64,000 bases of DNA. Source: Lutibacter citreus (lineage in GTDB: Bacteria > Bacteroidota > Bacteroidia > Flavobacteriales > Flavobacteriaceae). The notes under the pieces are model-generated. The model made no database searches, was not told the origin of the DNA, and worked only from the letters and a program-made list of their open reading frames with translations. The number at the start of each line of letters is the position of its first letter. Position 1 is the stretch's first letter. Made by a program: the position numbers and the translations under genes. Positions 63,632 to 64,000 of the stretch are shown in pieces. The stretch covers positions 186,001 through 250,000 of the forward strand of contig NZ_QEIH01000008.1 of the NCBI RefSeq assembly GCF_003260195.1, read 5' to 3'.

Positions 63632-64000
63632 ATGACTCAAATAGACTGGATTATACTTATTGGAACCTTGTTATTTATTGTTTCTTACGGAGCTTACAAA
63701 ACAAAAGGAAGTAAAAATGTAACGGATTATATTAAGGGTGGAAGTGAAGCCAAATGGTGGACTATTGGTTTATCAGTAATGGCAACTCAGGCAAGTGCTA
63801 TTACTTTTTTATCTACTCCTGGACAGGCGTTTCATAGCGGAATGGGATTTGTACAATTCTATTTTGGATTACCTATTGCCATGGTTGTAATTTGTTTGGT
63901 TTTTATACCAATATATCACAGGTTAAAGGTTTTTACAGCTTATGAATATTTAGAATCTAGATTTGATTTAAAAACAAGAAGTTTAGCCGCTATTTTATTT
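63632..64000 (+). CDS. Sodium:solute symporter (SSS family), N-terminal part
   Basis: The first 123 residues of a Na+/solute symporter, cut by the right edge. Helix 1 (DWIILIGTLLFIVSYGAY), the KNVTDYIKGGSEAKWWTIGLSVMATQASAITFLSTPGQAF region (helix 2 with the sodium-site residues) and helix 3 are typical. The solute is unknown; the upstream deacetylase suggests an amino sugar or its derivative. It is the third gene of the PIG-L unit. Confidence 0.9.
   Translation, partial: MTQIDWIILIGTLLFIVSYGAYKTKGSKNVTDYIKGGSEAKWWTIGLSVMATQASAITFLSTPGQAFHSGMGFVQFYFGLPIAMVVICLVFIPIYHRLKVFTAYEYLESRFDLKTRSLAAILF

Overview
The window is a chromosomal segment of a low-GC, gliding-type member of Bacteroidetes, most likely Flavobacteriaceae (possibly near Lutibacter, Polaribacter or Tenacibaculum; the genus is a guess). 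The evidence is the gliding lipoprotein GldI, a type IX secretion (T9SS) C-terminal sorting domain, many TonB-dependent and lipoprotein genes, the near absence of Shine-Dalgarno sites, and repeated Bacteroidetes-type -7 promoter elements (TAnnTTTG) just upstream of starts. I saw no rRNA, tRNA, CRISPR array, prophage or insertion sequence. Most of the window is ordinary core genome.

Layout. 0-8 kb: a minus-strand small membrane protein and a partial gene at the left edge; a DUF1028 protein, a haem-binding-domain protein and a beta carbonic anhydrase; a cold-shock gene with a clear terminator; an outer-membrane barrel; mnmA; then a T9SS-exported subtilase with a nitronate monooxygenase and a SanA-like protein. 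8-20 kb: DUF1456, GNAT and sterol-desaturase-like genes, a lytic transglycosylase with a half-size TauE protein, the mtaB-marC-hydrolase operon, an ABM monooxygenase with a peptide-binding lipoprotein, and a tesA/ybbA/ybbP-like divergent cluster.

20.5-30.3 kb is the most interesting part: seven same-strand genes that look like one envelope signalling operon. They encode a YfiR-like periplasmic protein, two tandem paralogous TonB-dependent receptors, a small lipoprotein, a histidine kinase with a CHASE8-type periplasmic domain, a lone receiver protein, and a hybrid kinase with receiver domains at both ends. YfiR and CHASE8 are the regulator and sensor parts of the YfiBNR cyclic-di-GMP system, but no GGDEF, EAL or HD-GYP output domain is present here, so the same sensing parts appear to feed a phosphorelay. 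A Crp/Fnr-like palindrome lies upstream.

30-42 kb: a mutarotase-like protein and a DPP4-type peptidase; a long minus operon (TPR protein, ribH, small membrane protein, mutL, two rhomboids, EEP hydrolase); divergent recF-dciA; ndk. 41.7-50.1 kb: nrnA, gldI and two further lipoprotein peptidyl-prolyl isomerases, one a cyclophilin-FKBP fusion, followed by two PAP2 phosphatases; these converge on a four-gene operon of glycolipid or lipid A modification type (GT2, LAB_N, GT39, membrane protein). 50-64 kb: cysS-yidD-lgt ending at a strong terminator; a minus operon (phosphoesterase, AI-2E transporter, DUF1697, methyltransferase); a DoxX-like membrane protein; acpH; a lipoprotein and dnaN with twin terminator hairpins; a secreted PIG-L deacetylase, a 34-residue membrane microprotein and the start of a sodium:solute symporter cut by the right edge.

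Several gene starts were moved downstream from the longest frame, mostly because the longer version starts inside a promoter element or a terminator hairpin.
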